A DNA stretch of 64,000 nt from Amoebidium appalachense (GCA_963693365.1 CAVNZM010000007.1:7440001-7504000), one strand, 5' to 3'; counted from the first letter of the stretch, positions 1 through 41,879 are shown. The notes: a model not told the origin generated them from the letters alone. Numbers and translations are program-made.

Positions 1-52
1 CGCTATCCAATGGATTTAAGTATGTGTGTGGGACTGTATGTCGATATATTCA

Positions 53-108
<56 letters not shown>

Positions 109-324
109 GTGCGTGTGTGTGGATGTGTGCTGTTCCTATAGACCTAGCCCCACGGTATGTGTGTATTTGTAGTGTGTGTACCTCGGAGCTATACTTCACA
201 GGTCAAAGTATTTGGTTGTGTGTGTACCGTGTGTATTACTAAACAATATGATGGGCTTTTGCACGCACAACTGTGTGATCGACAGCCGTTCAGCGAGTGC
301 CATTGCTTGTGTTTTCATACTGAT

Positions 325-365
<41 letters not shown>

Positions 366-436
366 ACAAAAAAAAAAAAAACAACAAAAAAACAAAACAA
401 AAAAAAACAAAAAAAAAAACACACACACACACAAAC

Positions 437-480
<44 letters not shown>

Positions 481-598
481 CGTAAAACCAGAAAAAACAT
501 CCCTAAGCTTCTACAAACAACCAAACAAGCACATACACACACACACAAAAAAAAAAAAAACACTCAAAAAAACATAGACTGACCATTTCTTTAATCAG
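1..598. repeat. Low-complexity leader, no gene seen
   Basis: A (GT)n tract fills about 58-118. Two poly(C) tracts lie at about 330-365 and 440-477, with A-rich runs between and after them. A 3' splice site at 596-598 ends this stretch, so it is most likely an intron of the plus-strand gene that follows. I see no credible coding frame; long open frames here are translated homopolymers. Confidence 0.7.
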
Positions 599-1344
599 AC
601 ACCGTGGGCGGGGCAGCAGTGTGAGCAAAACCTCGGGAAGCATATCATCGCTTCCAGACCACCTGTTCCAGACCACGGCCGAGCCAATCAAAAAGCTCCA
701 CAGTGATCCGATTATCCCAAGACGGGTCAGTGGGATTGAGCCTTTTGGCCTGAACCCATCCACCCAGCCCTCCACCTCTCCTCACCACATTTCCCCCCTG
801 CAGACAACCTTGTCGGAGGTGAAATATCCCCCCTCCCCCACTCCCCCCCCCCCCCCTCCCCCTTCATGGAAGATGCGAATTATTCCACCTCTCCCCCCCT
901 TCCCCCTCCATCCCTCCCCCCAGGCAGCCACTATCTATACTTCATCACCTGACCCTTTCCTCTCAACCTTTGTTACTATTCTTCCCCCCGTTGAGTTATC
1001 AAAACCCCCCTCCCCCTTCCCCCCCCCCCCCCCCCCCCCACCCGTTTTCCGTGCCATTGTTGCTGCCCCTTTTCATGTAAAGCTGTCCTCCGCTCCCTCT
1101 GCTCCCCCTCCCCACCCTATCCACATGGCTCTTATCCTTCCCAGGCTGTTTCGGTGTTCCTCATATCCCTATTCCTCTATGTTAACTCTGTTTGCCTTCC
1201 CTTCCCCCCCCCCCCCCCCCCCCCCCCTCTCACCCCATTCCAACCCCCCTCCCCCCCTCCCCCTCCCCTCCCCCTCGCCCCATCCCCCCTCGTCTTCTCT
1301 CCCACGTTATTAAGGCTTATCACGAGTGCCCACAATACCACATG

Positions 1345-1420
<76 letters not shown>

Positions 1421-1500
1421 CCTCTCTTGCCCACCCCCTCACCTCCCATCAACCCTCCCCCTCCCCTCGCCTCCTCCCTCCCTCCCCTCCCCCCCCCCCC

Positions 1501-1533
<33 letters not shown>

Positions 1534-2131
1534 TGCCACCTCCTTTTTATCAGACACACCTTAACAATCTGCCTTTCACCCACAGCCAAGCATGGAGACC
1601 CGTCTACCCACCCATAACTCTTTCGAAGGTTACACCCACCTGACTACCAGCCGTATGAACCCCCACACCCGTCAGAGACGTCACTCGTGGGTTTCTACTC
1701 AAAATTTCACAGACCCATTCGATTCCCCCCTGCAAAGCGACCGTAGCTCCTCTCCTACCACTCCATTGTCCGCATTTTACCTACCGAACAAACCCCCCCC
1801 TGTTCCTAGTCGGGCATCATTGCAACGCGTTGCGACAGGAGACCGATCGTTGCAATTTGGAAGAACGGGGTCTGATACGCGTCAATTTACCGATGATCTA
1901 GAAACGCTTTTCCCTACACTCACACTCGGCGGCGATCGAGCCGACGACCAGCCTGGGCCGTCTGCAAATTTGGACTACCTACCCCTGGGGGGGGCTGGGA
2001 ATATCAAACGTGGGGTGGGGTCCAATAGGCAAGCTTTCACAAACCGGACGGAAACAAACCCTTTCAGGCTATCTGAACCCAAGTGTTCACCGAGAAATAC
2101 AACGGGGAACGCAAGGAAATCGAGCCAATAG
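599..2131 (+). CDS. 3' part of unrecognised plus-strand gene (two exons)
   Basis: Exon 599-818 (220 nt) follows a CAG acceptor, begins with the last base of a split codon, and ends at a GAG/GTGAAA donor in phase 0. The last exon, 1586-2131, follows a pyrimidine-rich CACAG acceptor in phase 0, ends in TAG, and codes 181 residues. Upstream exons lie outside the window. The 254 visible residues are hydrophilic, rich in Ser, Thr, Pro and Arg, and have no membrane segment. Motifs seen are a PPPVPSR SH3-type proline stretch, several RRxS-like phosphosites (QRRHSW) and an acidic DDLETLF patch. It looks like the disordered tail of a signalling or scaffold protein, but I do not recognise a family. The intron between the exons holds C-rich tracts starting right after the donor and a C-A composite tract. 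Confidence 0.6.
1347..1419. repeat. Poly(C)-poly(A) composite tract
   Basis: About 40 C followed directly by about 32 A, inside the intron 819-1585. It is one of many composites in the window with the same C-then-A order. Confidence 0.8.
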
Positions 2132-2435
2132 AGGGAACAGGAGATGAGAGGGGTTCCACCTCCAACAGGGGATTGCCGGGTTTGCCTAAACCTCAGACTG
2201 TGTTTGTGAGTTTGCGTGTCAGTGTGGAGGTTTGGTGAATGTGTGATAAGGGAATGTGTGAGGATCGGGGGGCAATGATTATTCGTATCTTAGGTTTGTT
2301 CAAGTACTTGTCGATTCATGGTCATCCGAAAGTTGCCTATTCTCTGTATTATCTGCGATGCTACTTCCACATGCATCTGCACCGCGGCAGTTGTGTCCTT
2401 GAGATATCTGAGATATCTCTTTTCCTTGCCAAATC

Positions 2436-2441
2436 AATAAA
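2436..2441 (+). terminator. Poly(A) signal AATAAA
   Basis: AATAAA lies 305 nt past the TAG stop at 2131. A short A-run follows at about 2450. It fits the 3' end of the plus-strand gene at 599-2131. Confidence 0.65.
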
Positions 2442-2459
2442 GTCATTATAAAAAAAATT

Positions 2460-2594
2460 CGTATGTGGTGGTGGTATCAATTACACCCGGGTACGGGGTC
2501 TTATGCATCGTATGGATGATTGCGGCCTGGTCGGGTGGGACTGGGTAGGAACTCTGCCAGGGTCTATGCAAGCACACACCTCCGCGGCCCACAC

Positions 2595-2628
<34 letters not shown>

Positions 2629-3206
2629 CCTTTGGTGCACACAGTACCCACTTTTCTCTCTCTCTCTCCCTTCTCCCCTTCCCCCCCCCCCCTTGTACCC
2701 CCGCTCCCACACCCACACACCCACACACCCACACACACACCTCCCCCCCCCTCCACCCCCTCTCCCTCCCCCCGCCGAACAACCATCTTCGTGCTTGTAA
2801 ATCAGCAAAAGGCTTGTGAATGGTGTTTTCAGCTTCTAACCCTGTGTACCCTGATACCTGTATAGCAGTTAATAGACTCCAAGAAATAGTAATACCAGTG
2901 CTTCGGGATTTTTTTTTTTTTTTTTTTTGGTTGGCTAAAGCTGCAAATGTTTAAGAAGCATATATCTTTTCTAAAGGTTGAAAACGTGGGGAAGAACTTT
3001 TAAACTTGTTTATCTGTTAGCACGAGTGACGGATACATTTGAAGCTTTAACGTCATGCAGCACATTGTCAAAAAACTCAATTGCACCTGAGGCATGTTTA
3101 TTCGATTGTAAAACATACAGCGCGCCTAGAAGGCGTGATATACATAGGCTTGCATGTGGGGGTTATGTATGCACCTACCTGAGGCTAATAGCATACTAAT
3201 ATGGTA
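2460..3206. other. Intergenic spacer, no gene seen
   Basis: C-rich tracts at 2598-2626 and 2680-2692, (CA)n-like DNA at 2705-2740 and a T run at 2910-2928 are followed by unremarkable A/T-leaning sequence. Nothing supports an exon. Confidence 0.5.
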
Positions 3207-3211
3207 CATAG

Positions 3212-3734
3212 AGGGGTCACCCGCAAGTTACATATATTCATATATATTCATATATATTCATATATATGAATATTCACATATATGAATACTATATTTACAC
3301 CGTATATTTACATATATTTACATATATTTACATATATTTACATATATTCATATAGTATATATTCATATATATTTACATATATCTACATATAGCCCGAAAT
3401 ATCTCGTACATCGTAGAAATAGTTGGGAACAATGGGATATATATGCAAATAACGCTCGATCGCGATATGAGATCAGCTGCAGAGCAGACTCGGCGCGCGG
3501 ATCAAAATGATTACGCATCTGATGTTTGATTGGTCCGATATTGAACGTGTACGGTGTGTGGCACAGGCTGTGCCATTCTCGATCACGTATACATACATTT
3601 ATATATATTCATATATATTCATATACATATGAATATATATTCATATATATTCATATATATTCATATATACTTACATATATTTGTATATATTTGTATATAT
3701 ATTCGTATATATTTACCGGTTGCGGGTGACCCCT
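3212..3734. mobile_element. 523-bp MITE with 15-bp TIRs and CATAG duplication
   Basis: The ends carry a perfect 15-bp terminal inverted repeat, AGGGGTCACCCGCAA. The pentamer CATAG occurs directly outside both ends (3207-3211 and 3735-3739), as a target-site duplication should. The interior is mostly TATATTCA-type AT repeats around a unique core at about 3430-3590. There is no transposase frame, so it is non-autonomous. A 5-bp duplication does not point clearly to one superfamily. Confidence 0.8.
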
Positions 3735-3739
3735 CATAG

Positions 3740-4440
3740 GTATTTCTTATGGAAAATTGTCGGCTATGACCATCTGTTGTCGAAACACAACGTTATAACT
3801 TATGGGCTTGTGGCTGCAAATTCTTTTGATTTGAACCTTTTTATTTACGGTCTTATTCAGTACCGCTGTCTAGTGGTGGGTACCAGCCCCATGGGACCTA
3901 TATACCTACGTTCCAGACTGAGCCCGTCAGACAGACATGGCAGAACGATCGGACTATACTATGTACAAAAGATAACGGGGGGGTTGGTTTTAGCTGACTA
4001 TGGTTTAGCTATAGGGGGGGAGGTCCGGGTCCGAAATTTCACATGTCTGCTGACGGGGGTCTAACGTGGTGTGGTGGTGGTGTGGAATTGAGAGCGGTGG
4101 GGTGTATGTGGTATCCCATGTCGTGTAGGGTGGTGGTGGCTGCTGCGTGCCTGTAGGTGTGGTGGGAGTGCGGCACTCTGTTTTTCGATGGGTGTATCTG
4201 CAGCTAGGGCAGGCCGGTAGGGTGTGGGTGGGGGGTCTGCGAAACTTGACCATGTGAAATATACTAGTATTAAGTGACATTCCACACCCAGGGTTGTAAT
4301 AATAGAAGTTGCGAGTGCAAAACGTAATCTGTAACGTCTGTGGTAAATCAACACTTGTGTATCGCAGGATCGTGAAAACGTGTGCATATGTTTTGCGGGT
4401 GAGCGTGGGCACTCTTTAAAAAAGAAAGGGGTTGGACTTT
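3740..4440. other. Spacer with no recognised gene
   Basis: Mixed-composition DNA. An open frame of about 127 codons at 3681-4064 begins inside the AT-repeat MITE and resembles no family I know. I see no convincing splice sites or promoter. Confidence 0.4.
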
Positions 4441-4467
4441 CATTGCAGACAACTGGAAGAGAGTGCC

Positions 4468-4630
4468 GGGGGGGGGGGGGGGGAGGGGGGGAGGGGAGGG
4501 AGGGAATGGAGGGGGAGGGGGGGGGAGGGGGAGGGGGGAGAGGGGGGGGGGAGGGGAGGGAGGGAATGGAGGGGGAGGGGGGGGGGGGAGGGGGAGGGGG
4601 GGGGAGAGGGGGGGGGGGGGGGGGGGGGGG
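4468..4630. repeat. G-rich minisatellite
   Basis: Poly(G) broken by single A residues. A unit of about 70 nt containing GGGAGGGAATGGAGGGGGAGG is present twice (about 4490-4555 and 4555-4620). Open frames on either strand here are only poly-Gly or poly-Pro. Confidence 0.7.
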
Positions 4631-4640
4631 CAACCGCATG

Positions 4641-4890
4641 AGTCAACTTGCTCCGAGCAGGGCTCTTCTGCAGAACGCAGAATCATTCTGCAGAATTGTT
4701 TAGCAAAAGTATAGTTATTCTGCAAAAGTAGAATTATCTGCTGAACGCAGAATTATTCTTCAAACAGCATATTTATTCTGCTAAAAGCTAAAAACAAGTT
4801 TATTCTGCTGCCGTGAGCTGAATAATCGTTCGTGCTTTTAGCAGAATAATTCTGCTTTTGCAGAATAATTCTGCTCGGAGTAAGTTCATT
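4641..4890. mobile_element. Foldback element built of CAGAAT/ATTCTG palindromes
   Basis: The left end (AACTTGCTCCGAGCAG) and right end (CTGCTCGGAGTAAGTT) form an imperfect inverted repeat. The interior holds about ten copies of a short palindrome like GCAGAATAATTCTGC in both directions. There is no coding capacity. I could not identify a target duplication, so assignment as a MITE rests on structure alone. Confidence 0.5.
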
Positions 4891-5385
4891 CTGCCGATGT
4901 GGTTGGGCCCTCGGGGAAAGGGAAAGGGGAAGGGGGGCTGTGTCAGCGCCCGCGCGCGCGTGTGTGCGTGTGTGTGTGTGTGGGAGGGAGATCTCTAGAG
5001 GGGCCCGAGGGTGCGCGGTTGTGGGGAGGATAAAGTATACGTAAGGCTGTAGGAGTCGTAATTGCGTGATACGTATGATGTATACCTCTAGATGCAGGGG
5101 TGGCCGGACAAGGTGATGGCCCAGCCACTGGTTTGGGGAGGGAGAGGATATCATTCCCGGGGAAGAAGGGAGGGGGCGGGGGTGGGGGTGAGGGGGGCGG
5201 GGGATCGGGGGGGGGGAGGGGGGGGGGGGGAGAGAGGGGAGGGGCAATTGTTACAATCTACACTACTGTAGGAGAGTGGCTCAGTTTCCAAATTAAACCC
5301 TACCAGTGGGCAAACCACAGTTAAACGCGCGCAACATAATTTATTGGCTCTCCCTCAGTCTCCCGCTCCCTCTCCCTCTCCCTCT

Positions 5386-5433
<48 letters not shown>

Positions 5434-5549
5434 TCCCTCCCCCCTCTCCCCCTCTCTACATCTCTGTCCATAGATAGAGACTGTGTGGTCCATGGGGGTG
5501 GGGATGGTGGTGGTGGTCGCTGATGTTGACGATGTTTGTGGTTATTTTT

Positions 5550-5620
<71 letters not shown>

Positions 5621-6220
5621 AAGCCCGTGGAAAGGGAGGGGAGTGGCTGGGGGGGGAGGGGGGAGGGGGGAGGGGCCTGAGGAGGGGGGGGCGGGCGGGG
5701 GGGGAGGGGAGGGGGGGGGGGAAGGGGGGGGGGGGGGGGGGAGGGGGGGGGGGGGAGGGGCTGGGAGTATGTCGGGAACCCAGGGATTTGTTTAATATTA
5801 AATTTTTATTAAAGAACTATGGCACATCATCTTTGGTAATCACGTTGACGTGGCCATGGTGACCATATGTGCTTGTGCAGCACATATTTACATACTCCGA
5901 TCTGATTTTTTGAGTCACGGTCAGCTGTGTTTCGACATATCAAGCTAGCATATGATTGTGATGACGTGCACGTGCAAAGGTCGCCCTTTGCGTGGATGTG
6001 TTAACGCTGGATGATAATAGGAAGCTCAGTGCCAGCTACCCCTTCAAGCCCCCCCTCCCCCCCTCCCCCCCCCCCCCCCCCTCCTCCCTCCCTCCCTCCC
6101 TCCCTCCTCCCCGCTCCCTCCGTCCCTTAAGCTTCCTCCCTCACTCTAAGTGACCTCCCGGTCCATGCAGGGCCAGATCGATTACATGGGGGGCACGTCC
6201 TTGAAATTATGTTCCTATTC
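4891..6220. repeat. G-rich and (CT)n spacer
   Basis: G-rich tracts fill 5155-5250 and 5585-5760. A (CT)n run lies at about 5391-5430, (GT)n at 5555-5586, and C/CT-rich DNA at 6050-6110. There is a unique stretch at about 5770-6030. No coding region is supported. Confidence 0.6.
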
Positions 6221-6224
6221 AAGG

Positions 6225-6520
6225 GCAAAAGAGACACGTGACTTGAGACCCTTAAAGTTAAGGGCTTCTTAAACTCTTTCTACTGCCTTGGCTTATCGAT
6301 TGATAGCTTACTCGGAGACCCGCCCCGCGACCGGACGGCCGGGCCCTACCCATGCTTCAGTAAGCGTGTGCAAGGAATGTATGGAATGTGCCAGCAGGTT
6401 GTGGAATGTGAATGGATCATCCAGTCATGAGGCAATCTATCATCCAGCCAATAGGAACACCGCGACTCTTGGGAGATGTTCAGAACTCACGTGACGAATC
6501 TGATTGGCTGCTCACGCATC
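6225..6520. promoter_or_regulatory. Possible promoter: two CACGTGAC and two CCAAT boxes
   Basis: CACGTGAC E-box-like elements occur near 6235 and 6490. CCAAT/ATTGG boxes lie near 6446 and 6503. This density resembles the CCAAT promoter near 8.5 kb. A plus-strand AATAAA near 7117 could end a short transcript from here, but I find no convincing coding region, so the product could be non-coding or absent. Confidence 0.3.
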
Positions 6521-7094
6521 CGTATGTGCCGCCGCGAGTCGCGACCGAACACGAGGCAAACAAAGAAAGGTTTTGTTTTGGTTCAGAGGCCCAACAAGGC
6601 TTGAAAGAATAGAAGGGCTGGTTGTACATTTGCACAGGAAATAGGTACAATAGGCTGGTTCAGACGCTCTGATACCATACCCAGCTTACGTCTTGGGTGC
6701 AAATAAAAAGACGAGAGTGCTTCACTGATTGTTCACATCTACAAGGGGATCAGACAGGGATCAGAGCGAGATCAGAGATCCATGCACATGAGGCCAGATC
6801 AGGCCCGGCTGACTATCCGCTGTGTGTCCTGTGTGTGCACATTTGTACCGTAAGGGCCGTCTTGCTGCCAAAATCTGGGCTTAGTTGAAGGTGTATGCCA
6901 AAGCCATGTTGGGGCCGATGAAGCTTTTGTGGTCCGGGCGCGCAAGTCTTTGTAAGTGTTCAATTACAATGTAAGAAGAACACTTGAAAATAGTTGTGAT
7001 GGAACTTGCAGACTGCGATTGCTAGGATATGTGAGGAAGGTTGAAAAGAGGCACACAGTTTCAAGTATCTGTTCAAAATGGCACTAACGCCAAG

Positions 7095-7100
7095 TTTATT
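7095..7100 (-). terminator. Poly(A) signal for the 302-aa gene
   Basis: TTTATT on the plus strand reads AATAAA on the minus strand, 307 nt past the stop of the minus-strand gene at 7407-8315. Confidence 0.5.
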
Positions 7101-7406
7101 ATATTCATCAGCAGTCAATAAAAAGCCATTCACTCAGGTACTGTGCGTATAAAATTCAGGCTGCAGGTGACACTGGTACCAGCCCAGTTGTCCCTGCAAC
7201 AGTTAAAGTCAAAATACTTCAACACGTTTTCAAGATCTCATAAGTTCGTTCCACAATCGCTACAACTATTCAATTCGACACTTTTCGTCCAATTTCTGAA
7301 CCCTTCGTCTTTTCTGCTCTTTTTCTTTTTCTTTTTTAAAAAACCAGTCATTTTCACCATTATACTAACAAATATGGTTCACCTAAAATTATACCACGTT
7401 CAAAAT

Positions 7407-8315
7407 TCAACACCAGTTCTGTTGCATGTTCTGGTTAAGCTCCACGAAAAGCTCGTCAACACCGGCATAAACACCCGGAGCAGGGAGAGGCAAGAGGCTG
7501 ACGTCCACTGACCCGGAGTTTGTTACCGCCAGACTGAGTGAGTCGCCGCTGCTGCCAGACAAACGCCGGGGGCAAGCCGTCATACCGGGGAGGGAGGAGA
7601 GAGACTCAAAAGCAAACTCTATCGGTGTTGTCGGCGTGGAGGGCTCACTGTCAGGCGTAGACAGAGGGGAGAGGGGGGCCAAGGGGGACGAGCAGTTGAA
7701 CAGGTCAAACGGCATAGTGCAGTTGGCCGTGTTGAAGTCGACTGCCGGTGAGGACGGGGCCGGGGATGGAAGAAGAGACACGGGGGTGGCAGGGGTAGGG
7801 GTTGCACACTCAGAGAGGGCGCCTGTTGTGTCGATGGCCCGCAGTGCCTGCAGCTGCTGCAGGATCATAGACTGCTGCAGAAGCAGACTTTGCTGCTGTA
7901 GCTGGTTCTGGGTATACTGCAGCATCAGTTGCTCGTAGGACGTAGCAAGGGACGTAGCGGACGGACCGAGGGGGCTTACAAGGGGTGTGGGTGCTGGTGT
8001 ATCGACCTTAACATAGTTTGGTGAAAATGGCTCCTCCTTGGGGGGTGCATAGTGTTGTGTGTTCCTAGTGTTTGTCTTTTGCCTGGTGGCAGGAGACGAG
8101 AGGGTGGTGCTAGCGGTCCCAAACTTTCGCTTTTTACCAGCTGCGGTTGCTCTAGGCTTCTTTTTGGGATCGTAAGGGTGGTATTGATAGCTACGCGCTT
8201 TATTACACTCTGTTTTTTGTGGCGCAGAAAGGCCAGCCTGTGCTGCTGCAAGCAATGCAGGTGTAGGTTCACCCTGGTCTGTGCATGCCTTGAACGATAC
8301 GTCCATACCTGACAT
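7407..8315 (-). CDS. Intronless gene for a basic, Gln-rich nuclear-type protein
   Basis: An uninterrupted 302-codon frame from an ATG to a stop with balanced composition, unlike the microsatellite frames around it. Features in order: a Tyr/His patch (SYQYHPY, about 42-48); two basic clusters (KKKPRA and GKKRKF, about 51-66) that look like a bipartite nuclear signal; a Gln/Leu-rich helix (about 130-165) that could form a coiled coil or an activation surface; then a Ser/Pro/Thr-rich acidic half with many SP and TP sites (LSPLSTPDSEPSTPTTP). I do not recognise a DNA-binding domain. A transcriptional co-regulator is my best reading of the composition, not an established family. The upstream CCAAT/TATA arrangement and downstream AATAAA support a real gene. 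Confidence 0.75.
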   Translation of the reverse strand: MSGMDVSFKACTDQGEPTPALLAAAQAGLSAPQKTECNKARSYQYHPYDPKKKPRATAAGKKRKFGTASTTLSSPATRQKTNTRNTQHYAPPKEEPFSPNYVKVDTPAPTPLVSPLGPSATSLATSYEQLMLQYTQNQLQQQSLLLQQSMILQQLQALRAIDTTGALSECATPTPATPVSLLPSPAPSSPAVDFNTANCTMPFDLFNCSSPLAPLSPLSTPDSEPSTPTTPIEFAFESLSSLPGMTACPRRLSGSSGDSLSLAVTNSGSVDVSLLPLPAPGVYAGVDELFVELNQNMQQNWC

Positions 8316-8370
8316 TTCAGAGAGGTGGAGGTGGGGGAGGTGGGAATTGTATGTTTGGCGTTTGGTTTGG

Positions 8371-8562
8371 TGACAAATATACTATATATCTAGAAAGGTG
8401 GCTTAGACTGCACCTTTCGCTTCTCTCGGCAGAATGAAGGGAAGTGGGCGGGTGCGCCAAAATATATGGCAGCGACTTGACGATCTTCGATCTGTATTAG
8501 CCAATCAGAATTGGCCACGGTGTCAATGTGGTTGGCCGTTCGAGTGTTTATGTGAACCAATC
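8371..8562 (-). promoter_or_regulatory. Promoter of the 302-aa gene (TATA plus CCAAT boxes)
   Basis: A TATA-like run (plus-strand ATACTATATAT, about 8378-8390) lies 60-75 nt before the ATG at 8315. CCAAT motifs in both orientations lie at 8501, 8510 and 8557. The NF-Y-like spacing and short leader fit a compact promoter. This is inferred from motif positions only. Confidence 0.5.
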
Positions 8563-8639
8563 GGTGCCATTTTGTTAGGCGCCCAGAAATTGTCCATTCC
8601 TACTGGCGTAGAACTTCTAGAAAACAAAACCAGATGGTA

Positions 8640-9905
8640 ATAAGCACCTGTGACAATCTTCCAATGGAAATGCCAGATATCGGTACATGAGTGACTCACC
8701 GGCTCAGATCTTTTTGCCTGCCAATCGATGCACAGCACTTTCAGGTATGTAGCCACCGCAATATCGTTTCCGTTCAAACTACCGAATAAATAATTCGCTC
8801 AAAGAAAGAAACCAACAGTATATAAATGGATATAGATGGTATTAGCTGATAATGCAGCCATAATAGCCCCTTCAATCATGAGGCACCCACTGTCATAAGT
8901 TCAGAAATAACGGAACTTGCGAGAAGCGCACATGCACGGCCCGGAGGAATTTAATGGTGACCCCCCGAGACCCCGCGCCGATAAAAGCATATCGATTTTC
9001 ATTATGGAACAGAAAGAAGCCCTGAACGTTTTTGCCGACAGATTTGATTGCTATGATCCCCAAAATGTGAATTAAAAGGTTATAAATATATTTGATGCTT
9101 TAATTCTTCGTGAACGTTGGTTTAATAAGGTTCTAACAGCTAATACAGAAGGCGGCTGCTTACTGGTTGCTGTTTTGCGTGGCCGAGTTTTGCGGGGACT
9201 CGGACTTGGCCGGGCTACCGAGGGCCAGGCTGAGTACCGACGCCTCGGACTCATGATCAGTGACTATGCCCCGACGGTGCGTGACCATGCCACCCTGCCA
9301 CATGCATGTGCAAAACAGTGCATTAAGAAATCTTTTTGACAGTGGCTACTGTAGCCAGCAAACCCGAACAATAAAAATGGTTTATCAGTTACAATATGGG
9401 TTCAAAAAATACGTTGCGACCAGGTCGAGTGATCACTGACGTCGATCGATATCGCAGCCACGCATATGCATGCCCTGATGCACAATGAAGATAGACCCAC
9501 TTCCTTATTTTTTATTTTTTATTTTTAGAAACCACTATATCTTCTAATATAAATTGCATATATTAACGACGGTAGTTTGTCAGATGAAAGCACTGTTAGC
9601 CTGGTGCCTGGTGCGGCATATGATTCACAGAATCACAGGCGCATCATATAGCTTGTTGATCATGATACGAATGGTTTTCGTAAACACAGCCATCAAAGAG
9701 TATAGGGGGTCAATTTAGATCATTGGGGAGAAATCTTGTGGTAGCCGAAAGCGGGGCATGATTTTGGGCCATGAACAAAATGTCCCTATTGGCTCAGATT
9801 GCACCAAATTTTCTATACCGTATACAGTGCCGCCCGCAGCGCGCACGCACAAAACACAACACCTGTACACACCAACCAGCACACAACCAAAACGCTCACG
9901 TGACA
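8640..9905. other. Spacer, no gene seen
   Basis: Mixed-composition DNA without long open frames, splice-site pairs or recognisable repeats. A CACGTGAC motif sits at about 9896 just before the (CA)n tract. Confidence 0.5.
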
Positions 9906-9908
9906 CAT

Positions 9909-9991
<83 letters not shown>
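9909..9991. repeat. (CA)n microsatellite
   Basis: About 80 nt of uninterrupted CA dinucleotides, followed by a second short CA block at 10010-10045 and an (AAT)n run at 10070-10089. Confidence 0.95.
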
Positions 9992-10128
9992 ACTGCCCTA
10001 TGGCCGTGACACACACACACACACACATACACACTCACACACACGGCACACCCGCATGCATACACACAAATAATAATAATAATAATAATTAGGAGGCTCA
10101 CTCAGCTTTCATGTTACTAGTCACATCT

Positions 10129-10134
10129 TTTATT
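10129..10134 (-). terminator. Minus-strand AATAAA
   Basis: Plus-strand TTTATT reads AATAAA on the minus strand. It lies 317 nt beyond the stop at 10451, so it could end the small gene at 10451-10937, or the ATPase transcript if that reads further. Confidence 0.35.
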
Positions 10135-10450
10135 TACACGAATACAAATTTGTGTTGGTAAATCACTACTGAACTACCTTCATTTTAACACTGGCATGCA
10201 TCACCAGCCGACATCGCGCATTGCCCTGGTGATGTGGGGCCGATACATACACACCACCAATTATTATGTATCATAACAGAACACTGCAGCTCAGCTGCCA
10301 GACTAGCCTGGCCTGCCTCAACAGTTCAAATAATACACAGGATCACCCCCAAATTCAAATGTTGCACACCCATGATAAATCATACTAGCTATGCTGAGTT
10401 GGTTGGGCACAAGTTGAACTTGAGCCTATGCACATCATTGTATTCTTGAC

Positions 10451-10603
10451 CTAAATATAGTACGTGTTCTGGTGTAAATAGCACGCACCCATGGTGCTCA
10501 TGCGCGAGGCCTCGGGTTCCCGTCTAAAGATACATTTTAAAACAACACATTCATTCAACACGGGATACAAGTAAATAAATGCAGTCAGTGCATGGTCACA
10601 GAC

Positions 10604-10642
<39 letters not shown>

Positions 10643-10666
10643 CCTCCCCCCCCCCCCCCCCCCCCC

Positions 10667-10700
<34 letters not shown>

Positions 10701-10937
10701 ACACACACACACAGTACCAGCACCAGCACCACCCAAGGTTAACGTTAACAATAAGACACTACAGAACATAGGTAAATAGCATAATGTCAGAAGCACTTAC
10801 CGGGGCAACACGATACTATTCACAACAGTGACGAGTGGCTTTGGCAACCGGACGAATGTAATTTTTTTTAGGCCCAAACCCGCGTATGATTGAGAGAGGA
10901 CCTTCAAGGGAATTGCTAATAGGTATGTGTCCAGCAT
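10451..10937 (-). CDS. Possible two-exon small protein (69 aa)
   Basis: Exon 1 runs from an ATG at 10937 to 10801 and ends at a consensus CG/GTAAGT donor in phase 2. Exon 2 runs from 10523 to 10451 after a TCTTTAG acceptor and ends in TAG. The phases fit, giving 69 residues. The protein starts with a hydrophobic segment (MLDTYLLAIPLKVL), then KPLVTVVNSIVLPR, and ends ACYLHQNTYYI. I recognise no family. The intron holds a long C-rich tract (10604-10700). An AG just before the ATG leaves open that exon 1 is internal, possibly an alternative 3' exon of the ATPase gene that ends 300 nt upstream. Confidence 0.35.
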
Positions 10938-11166
10938 TGCTGCTTTAAATTTTCGTAAAGGGGAGAGAAGGAAGCAGTGCGATTTGGTTGCATGGGTGGG
11001 TAGGTGGGGTTTAGACCGTGTAACAGTTGCAGAACACGAGGGAGTACACAATCACGAAGGGCAAGACAATGTCGATCTTGCAGGAAACACTGGCTCACAA
11101 GGAGGATGCATTACATAAAAGAAGAGCTTATTCTCATTGAGGGGGCCCGAAGAGCCGTGTGTGTGT

Positions 11167-11218
<52 letters not shown>

Positions 11219-11236
11219 CAATTTTCACAATATGCG

Positions 11237-41673
<30,437 letters not shown>

Positions 41674-41832
41674 AAGACCTCCCCCCTTCCCCCCCCCTTC
41701 TCCTCTACACACCCACAAATTGCCCTATCTCTCTCTCTCTCTCTCTATGACATTGCGCGTGTGTGTCTGTGTGCATCTGTGTGTGGGTGCATGTATGTGC
41801 CTGTGTGTCTGTATGTGTGTGTGTGTCACTCC

Positions 41833-41879
<47 letters not shown>

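Noticed and set aside
157-582. Long open frames of poly-Pro, poly-Gly, Cys-Val or His-Thr repeats here and throughout the window
   Set aside because: They are translations of poly(C)/poly(G), (GT)n and (CA)n tracts; frames exist on both strands and in several phases with no splice or promoter support.
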